This document shows, one piece after another, positions 1-10,461 of a DNA stretch of 64,000 bases. The stretch spans positions 2,410,128 through 2,474,127 of the forward strand of contig CM021323.1 of NCBI GenBank assembly GCA_010645155.1, given 5' to 3'. The position numbers and the translations under genes are program-made. The stretch comes from Tigriopus japonicus. Taxonomy: Eukaryota > Arthropoda > Copepoda > Harpacticoida > Harpacticidae. Numbering within the stretch: the first letter of the stretch is position 1; the number at the start of each line of letters is the position of its first letter. The notes beneath the pieces were generated by a model that saw nothing but the letters and a program-made list of their open reading frames with translations, had not been told where the DNA came from and did no database searches.

Positions 1-464
1 ACAAGAATATTTCTTTTGCAATATGCCATCTTATAGTGGGATAAATTTTGTCCCTAAATGAGAAAATTTCTTTTACGCATTTACCTATGCAAAGTACTGA
101 CTTTGATTATAAATCACAAGCCACAATATCTTTCGATTCTGTTTAAAATCATTTCATCATTGTGCTGGTCAGTTGTAACCCTGTCTGTTTGTCCCCTTAG
201 ACAAGGAGGACGGTATTACGTGGAGTGGGATCGAGCGTGGGCGCGTTACCGCGTTGGTGTGAATTTTCCTGCGTGATAGCTTGGAGTTAATGAAGAAATG
301 CATTATAATTCGGATTAAAGTCGTTTTATTGACATAAGTCATAAAACAAAAGTGCACAAGGATTCAATGAGCAATAATTTGATGCCTCATTCATGTCTCT
401 CAAAGAATTAAAACTGTGTTATTTCATTGTGTTAAGTCAAATATCTTCAAACTCCTGATCTACT

Positions 465-762
465 GACTTGCTTTGTGATAGTGATTGTCAATCTTTTATT
501 GAAAGCAACATTGTTTTTATCGTTGGGATTCTTCTAGGGCATTCTTTCCTTTGTACAATGATAAAAATGATCCTCTCTATCTCTGTTTTTAGCACTTAAT
601 TGGGGTGTTAAAGACAAAAAAAGACTGTAAAATGTTGAAAAAAGTTACAAAGAAGATTTTTTTTTATCATTTTACAAAGGGAAAAATGCCCTTAAACAAT
701 CCCAATCATAAAAACATGTTGCTTTTAACAAAAGATGGACAATCACTATCACAAAGCAAGTC
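465..762. repeat. Palindrome inside the left arm
   Basis: The block beginning GACTTGCTTTGTGATAGTG at 465 returns as its reverse complement ending at 762. Arms are about 110 bp around a T- and A-rich loop of about 75 bp. The copy at 2173-2470 has the same length of 298 bp, which suggests the palindrome existed before the outer arms were duplicated. Confidence 0.8.
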
Positions 763-1613
763 AACTCATGAAAAAGAGAAGTGTACCACTGGTGCCAAGG
801 TGCAACAAGTAGATACTTCAACAATAATCCAACACTAGTCAAATGTTCAGCATGCACAAACATGTGCTAGTTCCATTGACGTCAAGTAAACTTCTAGCAA
901 GCTGGGTCGCTATTTGGGCTTAGCATCAGGTTTAATTGATGAGAGGTTCTCCGAAAAGCACGCCTAGAGGGGAGCATTCCAGCGTTGTGGAAGCACTCCC
1001 ATTTGAATACTTCAACGCTAATCAATCGAACTGCAAGCGAACTTCCTTCCAGCGTTTCCTTAAATTAGCTGCCAAAATTTGCATGCTGCTGTGAGATGAA
1101 TCAATGTTTTCAGTTGAATGGAGTAATATGAAATAAAGAAGGAGAAATGTGGAATAGCTGAATCAGCGGGCAATTCGTGTTTCGAGAGGATGAATTTACG
1201 ATCAAAGATGTAGAGGCACTTCTAGGTTGGAATGAGAGACTTACTTTTCAAAATGGCAGCTGTCTCAACAAAACCAGCCAATAGAACTACGAAGTGTACT
1301 AACAAGTACGCTTTCTGGAGTTGCCATCAAAACATATGCTCACACCATTTACTTGAAGTGGACAATTCATATTGCGTTTGGCACGATTTGTCAAAATTAC
1401 ACCCAACAAACTAGCAGAGTGCCACAAGTTCAAATTGAATTAGTAAATGGAATCACTGAATGCGATTTGGTTGGGTTGCAGTCTTGCAGAAATCTTCAAA
1501 GGAGTTGTGCTTATAAAGTTAATGACAAGTTTACTCTCAAGTAGACTTTGTAGCATACCTTCAAGTAAATTAGCAAGCATTCCAAGACCAATACAACCAA
1601 AGCATATGACCTA
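762..1613. repeat. Dispersed 850-bp repeat, copy 1
   Basis: This stretch matches 49365-50207 nearly base for base, from CAACTCATGAAAAAGAG at the left to CATATGACCTA at the right, with a few substitutions and short indels. Parts such as GGAGAAATGTGG followed by TAGCTGAA also resemble the hAT-type element at 25952-26989, so the three probably belong to one family. There is no convincing ORF; the 60-94 residue frames here are chance. It sits exactly between the arms of the foldback structure. Confidence 0.8.
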
Positions 1614-2131
1614 AAAACTGACTTGTGGCTTCAAGAACGAGTTTTGAAAGGTTGTTCTTGATTCGCATGTTTGGTCACACTAACTGTCTGCTCAACAGTT
1701 GTGATGGAGACATTTTCCTCATGAACTCAACGCATTCCGCCCCCTTTGCCAAATCAGCCAGACAAAAGCTTGCACCCTATCTAGTGATTATAATTGATCT
1801 AAGGTATAGGGTATTGACTTCTATTAATACTAGACCGAGTGTAAGCCTAAAAACGTGTCTCCTGTTGTCAACTGTTGAGCAAACAAAAGTGCGGGAACAT
1901 TTGAAATGAGTGACCAAGCAACTAACAGCTGTGAAATTGATGAATCAAAGGAGGAATTGAGTATTGGTTTTGGGTCATTTTTTGCTATTGCTAGTGGGCA
2001 CTTTCTCGGAAGAACCGAAGACGTCACTAGGTGACCATACTTTGGATTTGAATACTTCAACTGGGAACTTTCTTGTCAATACATTGAATAAGTCATTGGT
2101 AGGAAGAACACAAATTTAAGCTTTTGCGTTA

Positions 2132-2160
2132 TGTAGGGTTAATCACTGATTAACCCTACA
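2132..2160. repeat. Perfect hairpin next to the right arm
   Basis: Two 14-base arms, TGTAGGGTTAATCA and its exact complement, are separated by one base. It abuts the start of the right inverted arm and may mark an element junction or a terminus. Confidence 0.8.
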
Positions 2161-2172
2161 AGGTGATCTACT

Positions 2173-2470
2173 GACTCACTTTGTGATAGTGATTGTCCAC
2201 CTTTTGTTGAAAGCAACATGGTTTTTATCATTCTGATAGTTTTAAGACATTCTTCCCTTTGTACAATGATAAAAAAAATCTTCTTTGTAACTTTTTTCAA
2301 CATTTTACAGTCTTTTTTTGTCTTTAACACCCCAATTAAGTGCTAAAAACAGAGATAGAGAGGATCATTTTTATCATTGTACAAAGGAAAGAATGCCCTA
2401 GAAGAATCCCAATGATAAAAACAATGTTGCTTTCAATAAAAGATCGACAATCACTATCACAAAGCAAGTC
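2173..2470. repeat. Palindrome inside the right arm
   Basis: This is the inverse-orientation copy of the 465-762 palindrome, with the same loop reverse complemented. It has diverged slightly, for example GACTCACTTTG in place of GACTTGCTTTG. Confidence 0.8.
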
Positions 2471-2743
2471 AGTAGATCAGGAGCTTGAAGATATTTGACT
2501 TAACACAATGAAACAACACACTTTGAACTCTTTGAGAGACATCAATTGGGCATCAAATGATTGCTCATTGAATCCTTGTGGACTTTTGTTTTATGACTTA
2601 TGTCAATAAAACGACACTAATCCGAATTATATTGGATTTCTTCATTAACTCCAGGCTATCACGCAGGAAAATTCACACCAACGCAGTAACGCGCCCTCGC
2701 TCAATCCCACTCCACGTAATACCGTCCGCCTTGGATAAGGCAA

Positions 2744-3203
2744 TCACTTCTAAGAATTGTAGCACGTAACCTGGTCATCAAATTTCACTTGATCACTTGA
2801 TCGTCATCTTGAAGAAAAGACACTTTGCGGGTTCATTCGCACTTGTGACCAATGAATTTGCCCTCCATGATGTGATCATTTTTCCACTCTTTCATTCACT
2901 CGTTCATGGCTGAACTTGGATGTCTTTGAAACACCAACATCGGACTGATTTTGGGGCGTGGAATTGACCTTTACCAAGGCTAATACTTGGCTGGACCCGC
3001 TTTAAAAACAGGGAACACCGATTGGCGCACTATCTTTTGGAATTTTGGTCGATTTCCGTTTGATTTTCCACTCCCAACATGGCCGTTTGTACTTCTTGTT
3101 TACGAACTCTCGGCCTCATACCGGAGGTTGCGTGCCGGAAAAATTCAGTGAGTTCGCATCCAGTAATCAGTCAGATCAAGAAAATCACGTCAGAGTTGGC
3201 ATT
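2744..3203. other. Short spacer, nothing recognised
   Basis: Between the foldback structure and the next element I see no coding pattern, inverted repeat or RNA gene. The 70-residue frame that begins here runs into the neighbouring transposon and is not credible. Confidence 0.5.
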
Positions 3204-3211
3204 GTGTTGCC

Positions 3212-3661
3212 GGTAATGGTGACGATGAGAGGTCCGGTCGAAAGAGCGAACCAATGACACCAGAACTTTACGGACAAATAATGCCAAAAAAATATCAAAA
3301 AGAGGTTCAGATTGGCTAGATGGAAGTATGTTACTGTCATGCTTTGGCATTTCAGCAAAGAAATTTTAAAATCTAAGTAGTTACGATTTAAAGCAATTCA
3401 GATGTCCTACATGGATAACTTGACTTGCAAGAATGAATTTTAGATCAAAACTGCTTTTTTGAACAATGAAAATTTTCCTTTGGGCAATATCTTAAGACGT
3501 TTTTCTTTCTGTTTTGAAAGTAGAAGATATTTTAAATGTCAGGTAAATGTTTTCTGTTAATTGGCATTTGCCATTATTTAACTTGAAACTACAGATTTTG
3601 AAATATCTGGCAATACTCCTTTGTTGTTCTTTCGTCTGGACCTCACATCGTCACCATTACC
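3212..3661. mobile_element. 450-bp non-autonomous DNA transposon, copy 1
   Basis: The ends are inverted repeats, GGTAATGGTGACGATG at the left and CATCGTCACCATTACC at the right, continuing imperfectly through the AGGTCC and GAAAGA blocks. Both sides carry the 8-bp direct repeat GTGTTGCC (3204-3211 and 3662-3669), which fits a target duplication. No transposase frame is present. An 8-bp duplication suits hAT, P or Merlin superfamilies; the terminus does not begin with the usual hAT CA or TA, so the superfamily is open. A sister copy lies at 47421-47891 in opposite orientation. Confidence 0.85.
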
Positions 3662-3669
3662 GTGTTGCC

Positions 3670-4384
3670 TGGTTAACATAACATGACTTAGAAGAACGTG
3701 AACTAAGAATCTTAGGATAGAGATTACACTAAATGAAATTTAATTTAGTAAAAATGCGCTCTCCAATATTAGAACTCTCATTTTGAGTTAAGGCTTCAAA
3801 TAATAATATCACCCTGATTATGTAGATTAAATTGAAATGCACCAAGGAACATTCCCTCCCCAACACAATTTGTACAACAGAAATGAAGATTCATTTCTGG
3901 AATCAGTTTAGATAGTTTTGAGGAACCACATCATTTATAATAATAAGTTACAGAGATTTCTTTAGCATGCCTATGTCCTGAGCATTTAATTTCTAGGACC
4001 ATTGCTCTGTCATCTGAACTTGTTTTGTATAGACAGACGCCATTTTTGTGCTAAGATACAACTCTCGTGTACAAGAGGGAACAGTATTTGAGATTTGTTG
4101 ACAAGCCTCGAACGAGGGCAGCCGACCAGCGGATTTTTGTAAACATCTTCGGTGCGCTTGCCATTATCTATGATAAAAGTAACCCATCTGTCAAAAAGCC
4201 TTTTAAAAATATTCATTCTGTTGACGCATTTTTGACCTTGAGGCGCTTTTGCCCCGTAGTGATGAACTTTATTCTCAATCTTTCAAAACTTGACAGGAAA
4301 AGCACATTACCTCCTTTTTTCAAACGATCGTACTCACGGTTCCCTTTATTTGATGGAAATTAAAAATTAAAATTAAAATCCCAG
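3670..4384. other. AT-rich spacer, no supported gene
   Basis: One 98-residue frame (4067-4363, +) is open, but it starts at an unremarkable position, has no recognisable domain and no splice context. A run of short AAATT units sits at about 4360-4380, immediately before the LINE remnant. Confidence 0.4.
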
Positions 4385-5538
4385 AGCAAACCTAGCATCC
4401 TCATAGGTGATTTAAATCTTCCTAAAGTGTGCTGGAGATCTGATTTCTCTCCAGTGGAGGAAGAACTGACCGAGCAAGTTGGTGATCTCAAGAACCCCTC
4501 AGGAAAGGCCATTACGGAAACAGTTGCTAAATATAACCTCCTAAATGACTTCTTTTGCTTCTGTGTTTTCCAAGTCAGACATTGAGACCCCAAAGGAACG
4601 CAATGCCAGTGGTCCCCTCATCACTACTGTCAATTTTAGAGGACAAGTTGTCCTCAAGAAATTGTGAAAATGAAGATGAGGAGTGCTCCTGGTCCAGATG
4701 GAATTCTCTCCCAAGTTGTGCATGAAATTAAAGATGAGGTGTGTGAACCATTTGCCAAAATGTTCACAAAATCAATGGAGGAGAGCAGACTACCCCAATG
4801 CTGTAAGGACGCAAATGTATCACCAATCTTCAAAAAAGGGGACAAATTTCAACCAGAAAACTTCAGGCCAGGATCCCTTACAAGCATCATCTGCAAATTG
4901 ATGGAATCCTGCATCAGGGACTCCTTGGTTGAATTTCTTGAGGCCAATAAAAATCTCAACTCCTACCAACATGGTTTCAGGCACAAGAGATCCTGCACAA
5001 CGAATCTCCTTAAATACCTTGATGAAGTGTTTGATGCAGTGGAAAAGGGCCGAGTTGATAGTGTCTACCTTGACTGTTCCAAGGCATTTGATAGAGTAAG
5101 TCACTTCATGCTAATCTACAAACTCCACAGGATTGGCATTGTGGGAAACCTCCTCAAGTGGATCAAAAACTGGCTCTCCCACTGAAGACAGAGGGTGGTG
5201 CTAAATGGTGCTCGTTCAAACTGGACACCAGTCACCAGTGGAGTCCCCCAAGGCTCATTCTTGGGCTAGATCTGGACTTCATTCAGTGCTACCAGATCCT
5301 CCATGGCCACGTGGCTTTGGATCGACCCAAATTGACGCCCGTCTCCAAAACTCATGACAGGGAGACGAGAAGTGCCGCCAAGTTGGACCTTACCGCCAAG
5401 AAGCCGAATCTGGACCTACGGCCCTACTTCTTCGCCCACCGGATCGTCAACAGGTGGAACAAATTGCCGTTCCCTGTCCAGGGTGCCAAATCTTTGTCCA
5501 TTTTCAAAAATCATGTCAAAACCCATTATTACTCATAG
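4385..5538 (+). pseudogene. Non-LTR retrotransposon (CR1/Jockey-like) ORF2 remnant
   Basis: A LINE ORF2 would encode an AP-type endonuclease and a reverse transcriptase that copy the element into the genome. Here SILIGDLNLPKVCW (from about 4397) matches the endonuclease GDfNlP core, followed by the YNLLNDFF linker. In the same frame, after stop codons, reverse transcriptase motifs follow: RSAPGPDG (about 4679), VSPIFKKGD, QHGFRHKRSC and LDCSKAFDRVSH, the last holding the first catalytic Asp. A TGA interrupts at 5183, GVPQGSFLG follows, and then the text jumps straight to the C-terminal domain (FAHRIVNRWNKLP, about 5431-5470). The YxDD catalytic motif and thumb are missing, and the region between endonuclease and RT is also shortened. 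It is therefore a dead copy with at least two internal deletions. The clade call rests on motif style only. Confidence 0.88.
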
Positions 5539-5540
5539 AT

Positions 5541-7090
5541 TTATCTGTTACAAATGAAAAAGAAAGATTACCATATTATATATTCTCAATGCCTTCATGT
5601 AGACGAGAGAATAAAGTTTCTACATACATACATACTTTGATATTTGACCTCAAGAACTTATTGATATGGTATTTTTGTTTTTGCAAATCGTTGTTTGGGT
5701 AATCATGACAATACACTAGAAAGTGCTGAGATTTTACTGTAATGAAAAAGAAAAAAATCTTCCCAGGAAATAAGTTCTCCGACAAGCACTCCTTCAATCT
5801 TGATTGGTTGGAAATCGGGGATGGCTAACTTAAAGTTCAGAAAAAAAAATATTTTTAAGAGAGGAACTAGAAATCATTTTAGTTGAATGATTCCTAAAGT
5901 AATTGAGTTTTTTGGAAATCTTCATTTGGGTCATGCTACCAATACAAAAATGCTTTGTGGCCTGAGAGATGCAGGAGGAGGTTTGAGTGATCTCTTCAAA
6001 AATTTTATCGCGGGCGGATAAAAGAAGAGAAAAGGCTTGTTCGACAACGTAAGAATTTGGTCAATGCAAGGGGTTTTCGCATTTTACACACCGCCTTTAT
6101 GACTTAGACGCAAAAATGTCGCAATGTTAAAATGCAAAAATGTGATTTATTCCATGGAAATTAGTTCTGAAGCATGAGCATATTTCGGTTGAACTGAAAA
6201 TACCACTCAAGCGGGTTTGAGAGATGATGGCTGAATGACCACTGGTTTTCGCGTCTGAACCAGGGGTCGAATTCACAGAAATGACATTAAGCCAAATTCA
6301 AGAGGCTCACATAAGTTTCAAAGAAATATATAATTCCAACGAATGCTTCAAGTCAATCAAATCGAAGTAGAGTTTATTAAACATCATCATCTGGTGGAGT
6401 TCATTTTCCTTTCCAATTTTTGATCCGTGCTTTCCATTAAAACGGCTGGCTCACTAGGAGAAAGTTGTTCAAATCCGGCAATTTGGAAAGACTTGAATAC
6501 ATACACATTTTTGAGGTTCTTTCCGAGTGATTATTTATCACCCTCAGGGGTGGCAATCTGCCTGACATTTTGAATGATTGAACTGGAAAGGACTTGGCGA
6601 TTAGGTTGAGGAGCGTACCAAAAACATTGATTCTATTAGAGCGCTATCCCCGAACCCTCTCTTGCTCCGATGTAAATTTCGCCCTGCTCATTCTTTATAG
6701 TTCTCTGAAAGCGATCAATTCGCCTCTGACGTGTACAATGTCGGCAGCGCAAACTCGGCGTTGGGAGGGTAACTGCCATTCTTACGATCTCCTTCATTGG
6801 TGGAGACAAAAGCGCGCCACCAATAGCTGAGTTCGAAACAGAACAAGCCCGCGGAAAGCGTCGGTCTTGACGGCATAGTGTCGCCATTCTAGGGTCTATT
6901 TCTGGCATATTCCAAGGCATAAAACACCTCATTTTCTTTTGAACCCCTAATGCAGAGAAACATTAAGAATGAATGCCTTTTCAATTTCATTTGCATCATA
7001 TTTTTTGCCCCGCGTCGCAATTTCGTCGCGCATTTTTCTGATATTAGAAGCGTTTGACCCAATGAATTGGATCCAAATTTGGGCAAGCTT
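5541..7090. other. Intergenic, no supported gene
   Basis: I see no coding pattern or clear repeat here. A CAGGGGTCGAATTCAC stretch at about 6262 resembles a hAT terminus, but no partner end was found. The 98-residue minus-strand frame at 6636-6932 has no recognisable features. Confidence 0.4.
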
Positions 7091-7860
7091 GTTAGCTTGA
7101 GCTTGGCTCGCTTCCCTCTTTTCCCCTTCTTCTCGTTCTCTTGTCCGTTCTCGGTTCGTGGGCTGTAGTAGTACTACTCACTCTCTAGTAGTGAGACTTG
7201 CTCTTCTTGCATGGACTCGGTCGTTGTTTCGTTCGTTGTTCGTTCGTTCGTTCGTTGTTCACGGACTCGTCCTCTCTCCGCTTGCAGCCCCCACCACCAC
7301 CACTGACTGAGACGACCCAGACGATTGTGCCACCACTTGGGGACTTTAGCCCACAGCGTTTGTATACAAATCATTAAAAACACTCAAGAAAGCGGCTTGC
7401 TTCCCGACCGATCGACTACGTCCATCCGAGGCCGTTGATCGCCGCCGATTTGTCAAGTCCCATCATCATCATCATCATCCTTCCATCTTCTCTCTCTGGA
7501 AGGAAGGAAGGAAGGAACGGGCTCGATCCGCTGCGGTCGAAATCGTCGTCGTCCTCGAAGACAGCCTTCTCTCTCACATTGGGATTGTTAACGTACCCGC
7601 GTAACGTAATCAGCCCTCACTCTGCGGGTTCCATCTTCACGGGTGTTTGTGTCTATCCGTCTATCTCCGTGCGAGATTCACCGTTCTTGGCGACTCTAGC
7701 TACTTTGCAATTTTGTACGTGGCCCGTTTCTGAACCGGGTGTTGTCCTTCCTCTGATTGAGCTCGCGATCGATCGATCGTTCCATCCATTCATTGCTCGA
7801 GTGGACTGACGTGTTGACGACGAAGAGTTTGTCCGTTCGTTGGTTTCAATCCGGTTCAAG
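7090..7860 (+). promoter_or_regulatory. GC-rich promoter and 5-prime leader of the HMG gene
   Basis: Base composition changes sharply here, with many CG dinucleotides, a CGTT repeat run (7221-7259), a CAT repeat run (7461-7480), GATCGATCGATCG near 7768, and a palindromic GTAGTAGTACTAC at about 7164. I found no convincing TATA box, and the transcription start is not located. The 124-residue upstream frame (7435-7809) is low-complexity and likely leader sequence. The region is assigned by position and composition only. Confidence 0.45.
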
Positions 7861-9084
7861 ATGGCCCAAGACGGGGGCAAACAACAGAACACGGCCTATG
7901 GCGTGTTCGTTCAGGCCTGTTGGGCCCAACACAAGCGTCAATACCCCGACGAGTTGATCCACAAAGAGATTGAAGAGTTTAACAAGCAGTGCTCGGTGTG
8001 GTGGTACAACTTGTCGGAACAAGAGCGGGAACGCTTCCAGGAGATGGCCGATCGGTCCAACGCCACGCAAGCTCTCAACACGAGTTACACGCACATCAAC
8101 AATAGCAATGCCGCCGCCGCCATTCACACCAACAATAGCTTGGTCCAGAACGCGGTGAGTTCGACCACGGCCGCGGGAGGTGGCATTCCCAGTTTCGGCT
8201 CCAGCTTCAACTATAGTGAGTATGGACTGCAAGGCACGGCCGGAGGTCAAGTGGTGAACGCCGTGGTGGATAACACCGGTACGGTTCTGAACTATAGCAC
8301 CAACGCGGCTCCCGCCGGGCACATGATGCAGCAACGAACCGTCATGGCCGCTGCCACCGGCAATGCGGCCGTGACGCCCAATCGAGCTGTGCCCAACGCC
8401 AAGCCCAGTGGCAAGCCCATCAAAGATCCGAACGCTCCCAAGAAGCCGCTTTCGGCCTATTTCCTCTTCAGCCAGGAGGAGCGCCTTAAGGTCAAGGCCG
8501 AGTACGCCGACTACAGCATCACGGAAGTGGCCAAGGAGTTGGGACGTCGATGGGCCGCCATTGATCCCCAACTGAAGTTGAGTTATGAGCAACGTTACCA
8601 AGAGTCGCGTCGCCAGTACGAACAAGCCATGCAGGCCTACAAGCCGCAAAAGAAGAAGAAAGACCCGAATGCGCCCAAACAACCTCTGTCCGCCTACTTT
8701 ATCTTCAGTAGTGAGGAACGACTCAAGGTGAAAGAGGAGCACCCCAGCTATTCCATTTGCGAAATTGCCAAAGAGTTGGGAAGACGATGGGCCGATATGT
8801 CGCCGGAAGTGAAACAACGCTATCAACAGATGGCCGAAGAAGGTCGACAAAAGTACGACCAAGACATGGCTGCTTACCGACAGGGCAATTACCAAGCCGG
8901 CGGTGCCGCGGCTTCCACCCAATCCACGCAAAGCTCTACCACTAACACGGCAAGTGCGGCCGTCGCCACAACGACGAGTGCGGCAGGAGGCGCGGCCACC
9001 ACTGCCGGCCAAAACACCAATACAAGTGCGGCCAACTATAGTGGCATTGTAACAAGTAATGACTACAGTACATTACTGCAGTAA
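7861..9084 (+). CDS. Three-HMG-box chromatin protein, intronless
   Basis: HMG boxes bend DNA and bind it largely without sequence specificity in HMGB/DSP1-type proteins, so a nuclear architectural role is likely. The ATG at 7861 follows TCAAG and is the first ATG of the frame; upstream codons start only with TTG. The product is 407 residues. A first box (about 11-67, AYGVFVQACWAQHK through ERFQEMADRS) resembles box A of HMGB proteins. An Asn/Ala/Ser/Thr-rich linker of about 120 residues follows. Box 2 starts at DPNAPKKPLSAYF (residue 189) and box 3 at DPNAPKQPLSAYF (268); both carry EERLKVK and AKELGRRWA and are clearly duplicates, 79 codons apart. The tail (about 340-407) is Ala/Ser/Thr-rich, unlike the acidic tail of vertebrate HMGB. 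No intron is needed across the frame, so a retrogene origin is possible. Drosophila DSP1 has two boxes; three is unusual. Confidence 0.95.
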   Translation: MAQDGGKQQNTAYGVFVQACWAQHKRQYPDELIHKEIEEFNKQCSVWWYNLSEQERERFQEMADRSNATQALNTSYTHINNSNAAAAIHTNNSLVQNAVSSTTAAGGGIPSFGSSFNYSEYGLQGTAGGQVVNAVVDNTGTVLNYSTNAAPAGHMMQQRTVMAAATGNAAVTPNRAVPNAKPSGKPIKDPNAPKKPLSAYFLFSQEERLKVKAEYADYSITEVAKELGRRWAAIDPQLKLSYEQRYQESRRQYEQAMQAYKPQKKKKDPNAPKQPLSAYFIFSSEERLKVKEEHPSYSICEIAKELGRRWADMSPEVKQRYQQMAEEGRQKYDQDMAAYRQGNYQAGGAAASTQSTQSSTTNTASAAVATTTSAAGGAATTAGQNTNTSAANYSGIVTSNDYSTLLQ

Positions 9085-9422
9085 AACGAAGAAAAGAAGA
9101 CATTGTTTACGCCGCCATTACACGAATCATACAGCGTTTTCAAGTTGGCATTTTTGACGCCCAGATCAAACACTTTGAATAATCATCATACCCTCTTTGG
9201 ACGTTGTTGTTGCCATTAGCGCCGGCTCCGCCCGCCTCAAAAAACAAAACAAGAAAGAATATTTTCCCGCCTTGTGCCTCTCGCATGTCCAACTCTTCTC
9301 CATTCAGTAGCCAAAGCGGGCCTAGATCCTCCCTAGTATTGAAACGATAATCATGATGAGGGTGGGGATGAGGGCCTGGCGTATTTCTCAGTTCAAAGGG
9401 AGATTTCCATTAATTTAAGAAG

Positions 9423-9428
9423 AATAAA
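9423..9428 (+). promoter_or_regulatory. Candidate polyadenylation signal of the HMG gene
   Basis: AATAAA lies about 340 bases after the stop codon in a declining-GC region. It is the first canonical hexamer I noticed downstream. Confidence 0.5.
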
Positions 9429-9586
9429 CCTCTATCTTTCCCATTCAAAATTATCCCCGTTCCCATTTTGATCCACTACCGAAATTGTCCTCCCCGTCAA
9501 CTCGCTAAGGGCCCAAATCTCTATGTCTCTCCCTCTTATCCACTCTCGTGCATCCTTTTCAATAATCTCCTCTGATCTGAAGGCGG

Positions 9587-9895
9587 TCAAAATTGTTGGT
9601 TATTTTTAGGGGCAAGTACAAAGTATGTCTGACCGTGGATCACGGTTAGATTCCTCCCCTCAATTTCTTTAAGCCGCTGATGATAACTGAAAAGTCTGCA
9701 AAAATTATTAACATTAGGGTACAACCGCAAGCACGGCTTCATTGTGCTATTTTCTTGGTGGATTGTAGGTCGCGGAAAGGCCTGCCCATCAAGTTTCACA
9801 ATGCTAATCTTCCACTGAACCACGCAATCGTCACCCAACTTATTGGCATCATATTTATCGCAAGGAAAGACCTTTTGGATCGGGTCCAATGACGC
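9587..9895 (-). CDS. Possible terminal exon, unknown product
   Basis: The minus-strand frame reads about 101 residues from an acceptor-like TTCAAATTAAG at about 9896 to a TGA at 9587. The composition is protein-like (DPIQKVFPCDKYDANKLGDDC, then many varied residues with few low-complexity runs), but I recognise no family. The frame has no ATG near its start, so it would need an upstream exon; the ORF at 10122-10306 is a candidate partner. The phase matches only if that exon is read in a frame opened for about 23 codons, so the join is unproven. Confidence 0.3.
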   Translation of the reverse strand, partial: ASLDPIQKVFPCDKYDANKLGDDCVVQWKISIVKLDGQAFPRPTIHQENSTMKPCLRLYPNVNNFCRLFSYHQRLKEIEGRNLTVIHGQTYFVLAPKNNQQF

Positions 9896-10121
9896 TTAAT
9901 TTGAAAGGGGACGTGTTCCAAGAACTCTTGAAGTTGGAAGATGAACCAGTAAGCCCAAAAACAACAATGATGATGATTGATAACAGAAAATACTATTCTC
10001 CAAGTTTCAAAAAATGATCTTTATGCCTCACTTACTGCGGTACATTGTAGATATTAAAATGTATTCATAGAACTTACGTTATACTTTCATCATCTCACAA
10101 TATTGGGAAATTCGAGTTACC

Positions 10122-10306
10122 TGTCAACAACTGTTCGTGTATTTGTAAATAAATCCGACTCAATTCCAGAGTTTCCCAAGGTTATCTTCTCTGTTTTTGC
10201 GCAAGCATCGTTCAGGTCCAACATCGTTAAGTGTTGTTGATTCAAAATGGATTGTTGGCCTTTGCCTGACCCGATTCCGACAGTCCAAAACTGTTGTATC
10301 ATGCGT
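10122..10306 (-). CDS. Possible internal exon, unknown product
   Basis: On the minus strand a pyrimidine-rich TTCTATTATTTTAAG acceptor precedes a 185-base segment ending at GTTGACAG followed by GTAACT, a good splice donor. One frame is open throughout (MIQQFWTVGIGSGKGQQ onward) but its phase does not fit the downstream candidate exon; a second frame is open for the last 23 codons and does fit. No known domain is visible. Confidence 0.28.
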
Positions 10307-10461
10307 TCTTGCTTAAAATAATAGAAATATACTTGACATTACATAAGATCTCGTACCTCGAAAGAATAAACACGCAACTATAGGGTTAGGCAGAATTAAT
10401 GAAATAATAGATTTATCATCAATTGTAGGTAAAAAGGTCACTTGTTAAAACGATCACTATA

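Larger units (their letters stand above)
196..2743. mobile_element. Nested foldback-type element with long inverted arms
   Basis: About 570 bp at the left (196-763) is repeated in inverse orientation at the right (about 2165-2743) with high identity, including the block carrying GGTATTACGTGGAGTGGGAT. Each arm holds a 298-bp palindrome (465-762 and 2173-2470), so inverted repeats lie inside inverted repeats. The centre holds a dispersed 850-bp repeat (762-1613), a looser palindrome (about 1680-1880) and a perfect hairpin. No transposase frame is visible and no clear target duplication was found, so the exact ends are uncertain. Short ORFs in the two arms look alike only because the arms are copies. 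Best read as a non-autonomous foldback DNA element, possibly with another element inserted. Confidence 0.75.

Noticed and set aside
169..357. Matching ORFs at 169-357 (-) and 2578-2769 (+)
   Set aside because: They look like a conserved protein only because they lie in the two inverted arms of the same repeat.
6262..6290. CAGGGGTCGAATTCAC as a hAT terminus
   Set aside because: No opposite terminus or target duplication could be found.
7435..7809. 124-residue frame upstream of the HMG gene
   Set aside because: It is made of simple repeats and Ser runs, has no ATG logic and fits a 5-prime leader better.
7846..9012. 388-residue open frame on the minus strand
   Set aside because: It lies antisense to the HMG-box gene and is kept open by that gene's biased codons; residues are Gly/Leu/Val/Arg-rich with no domain.
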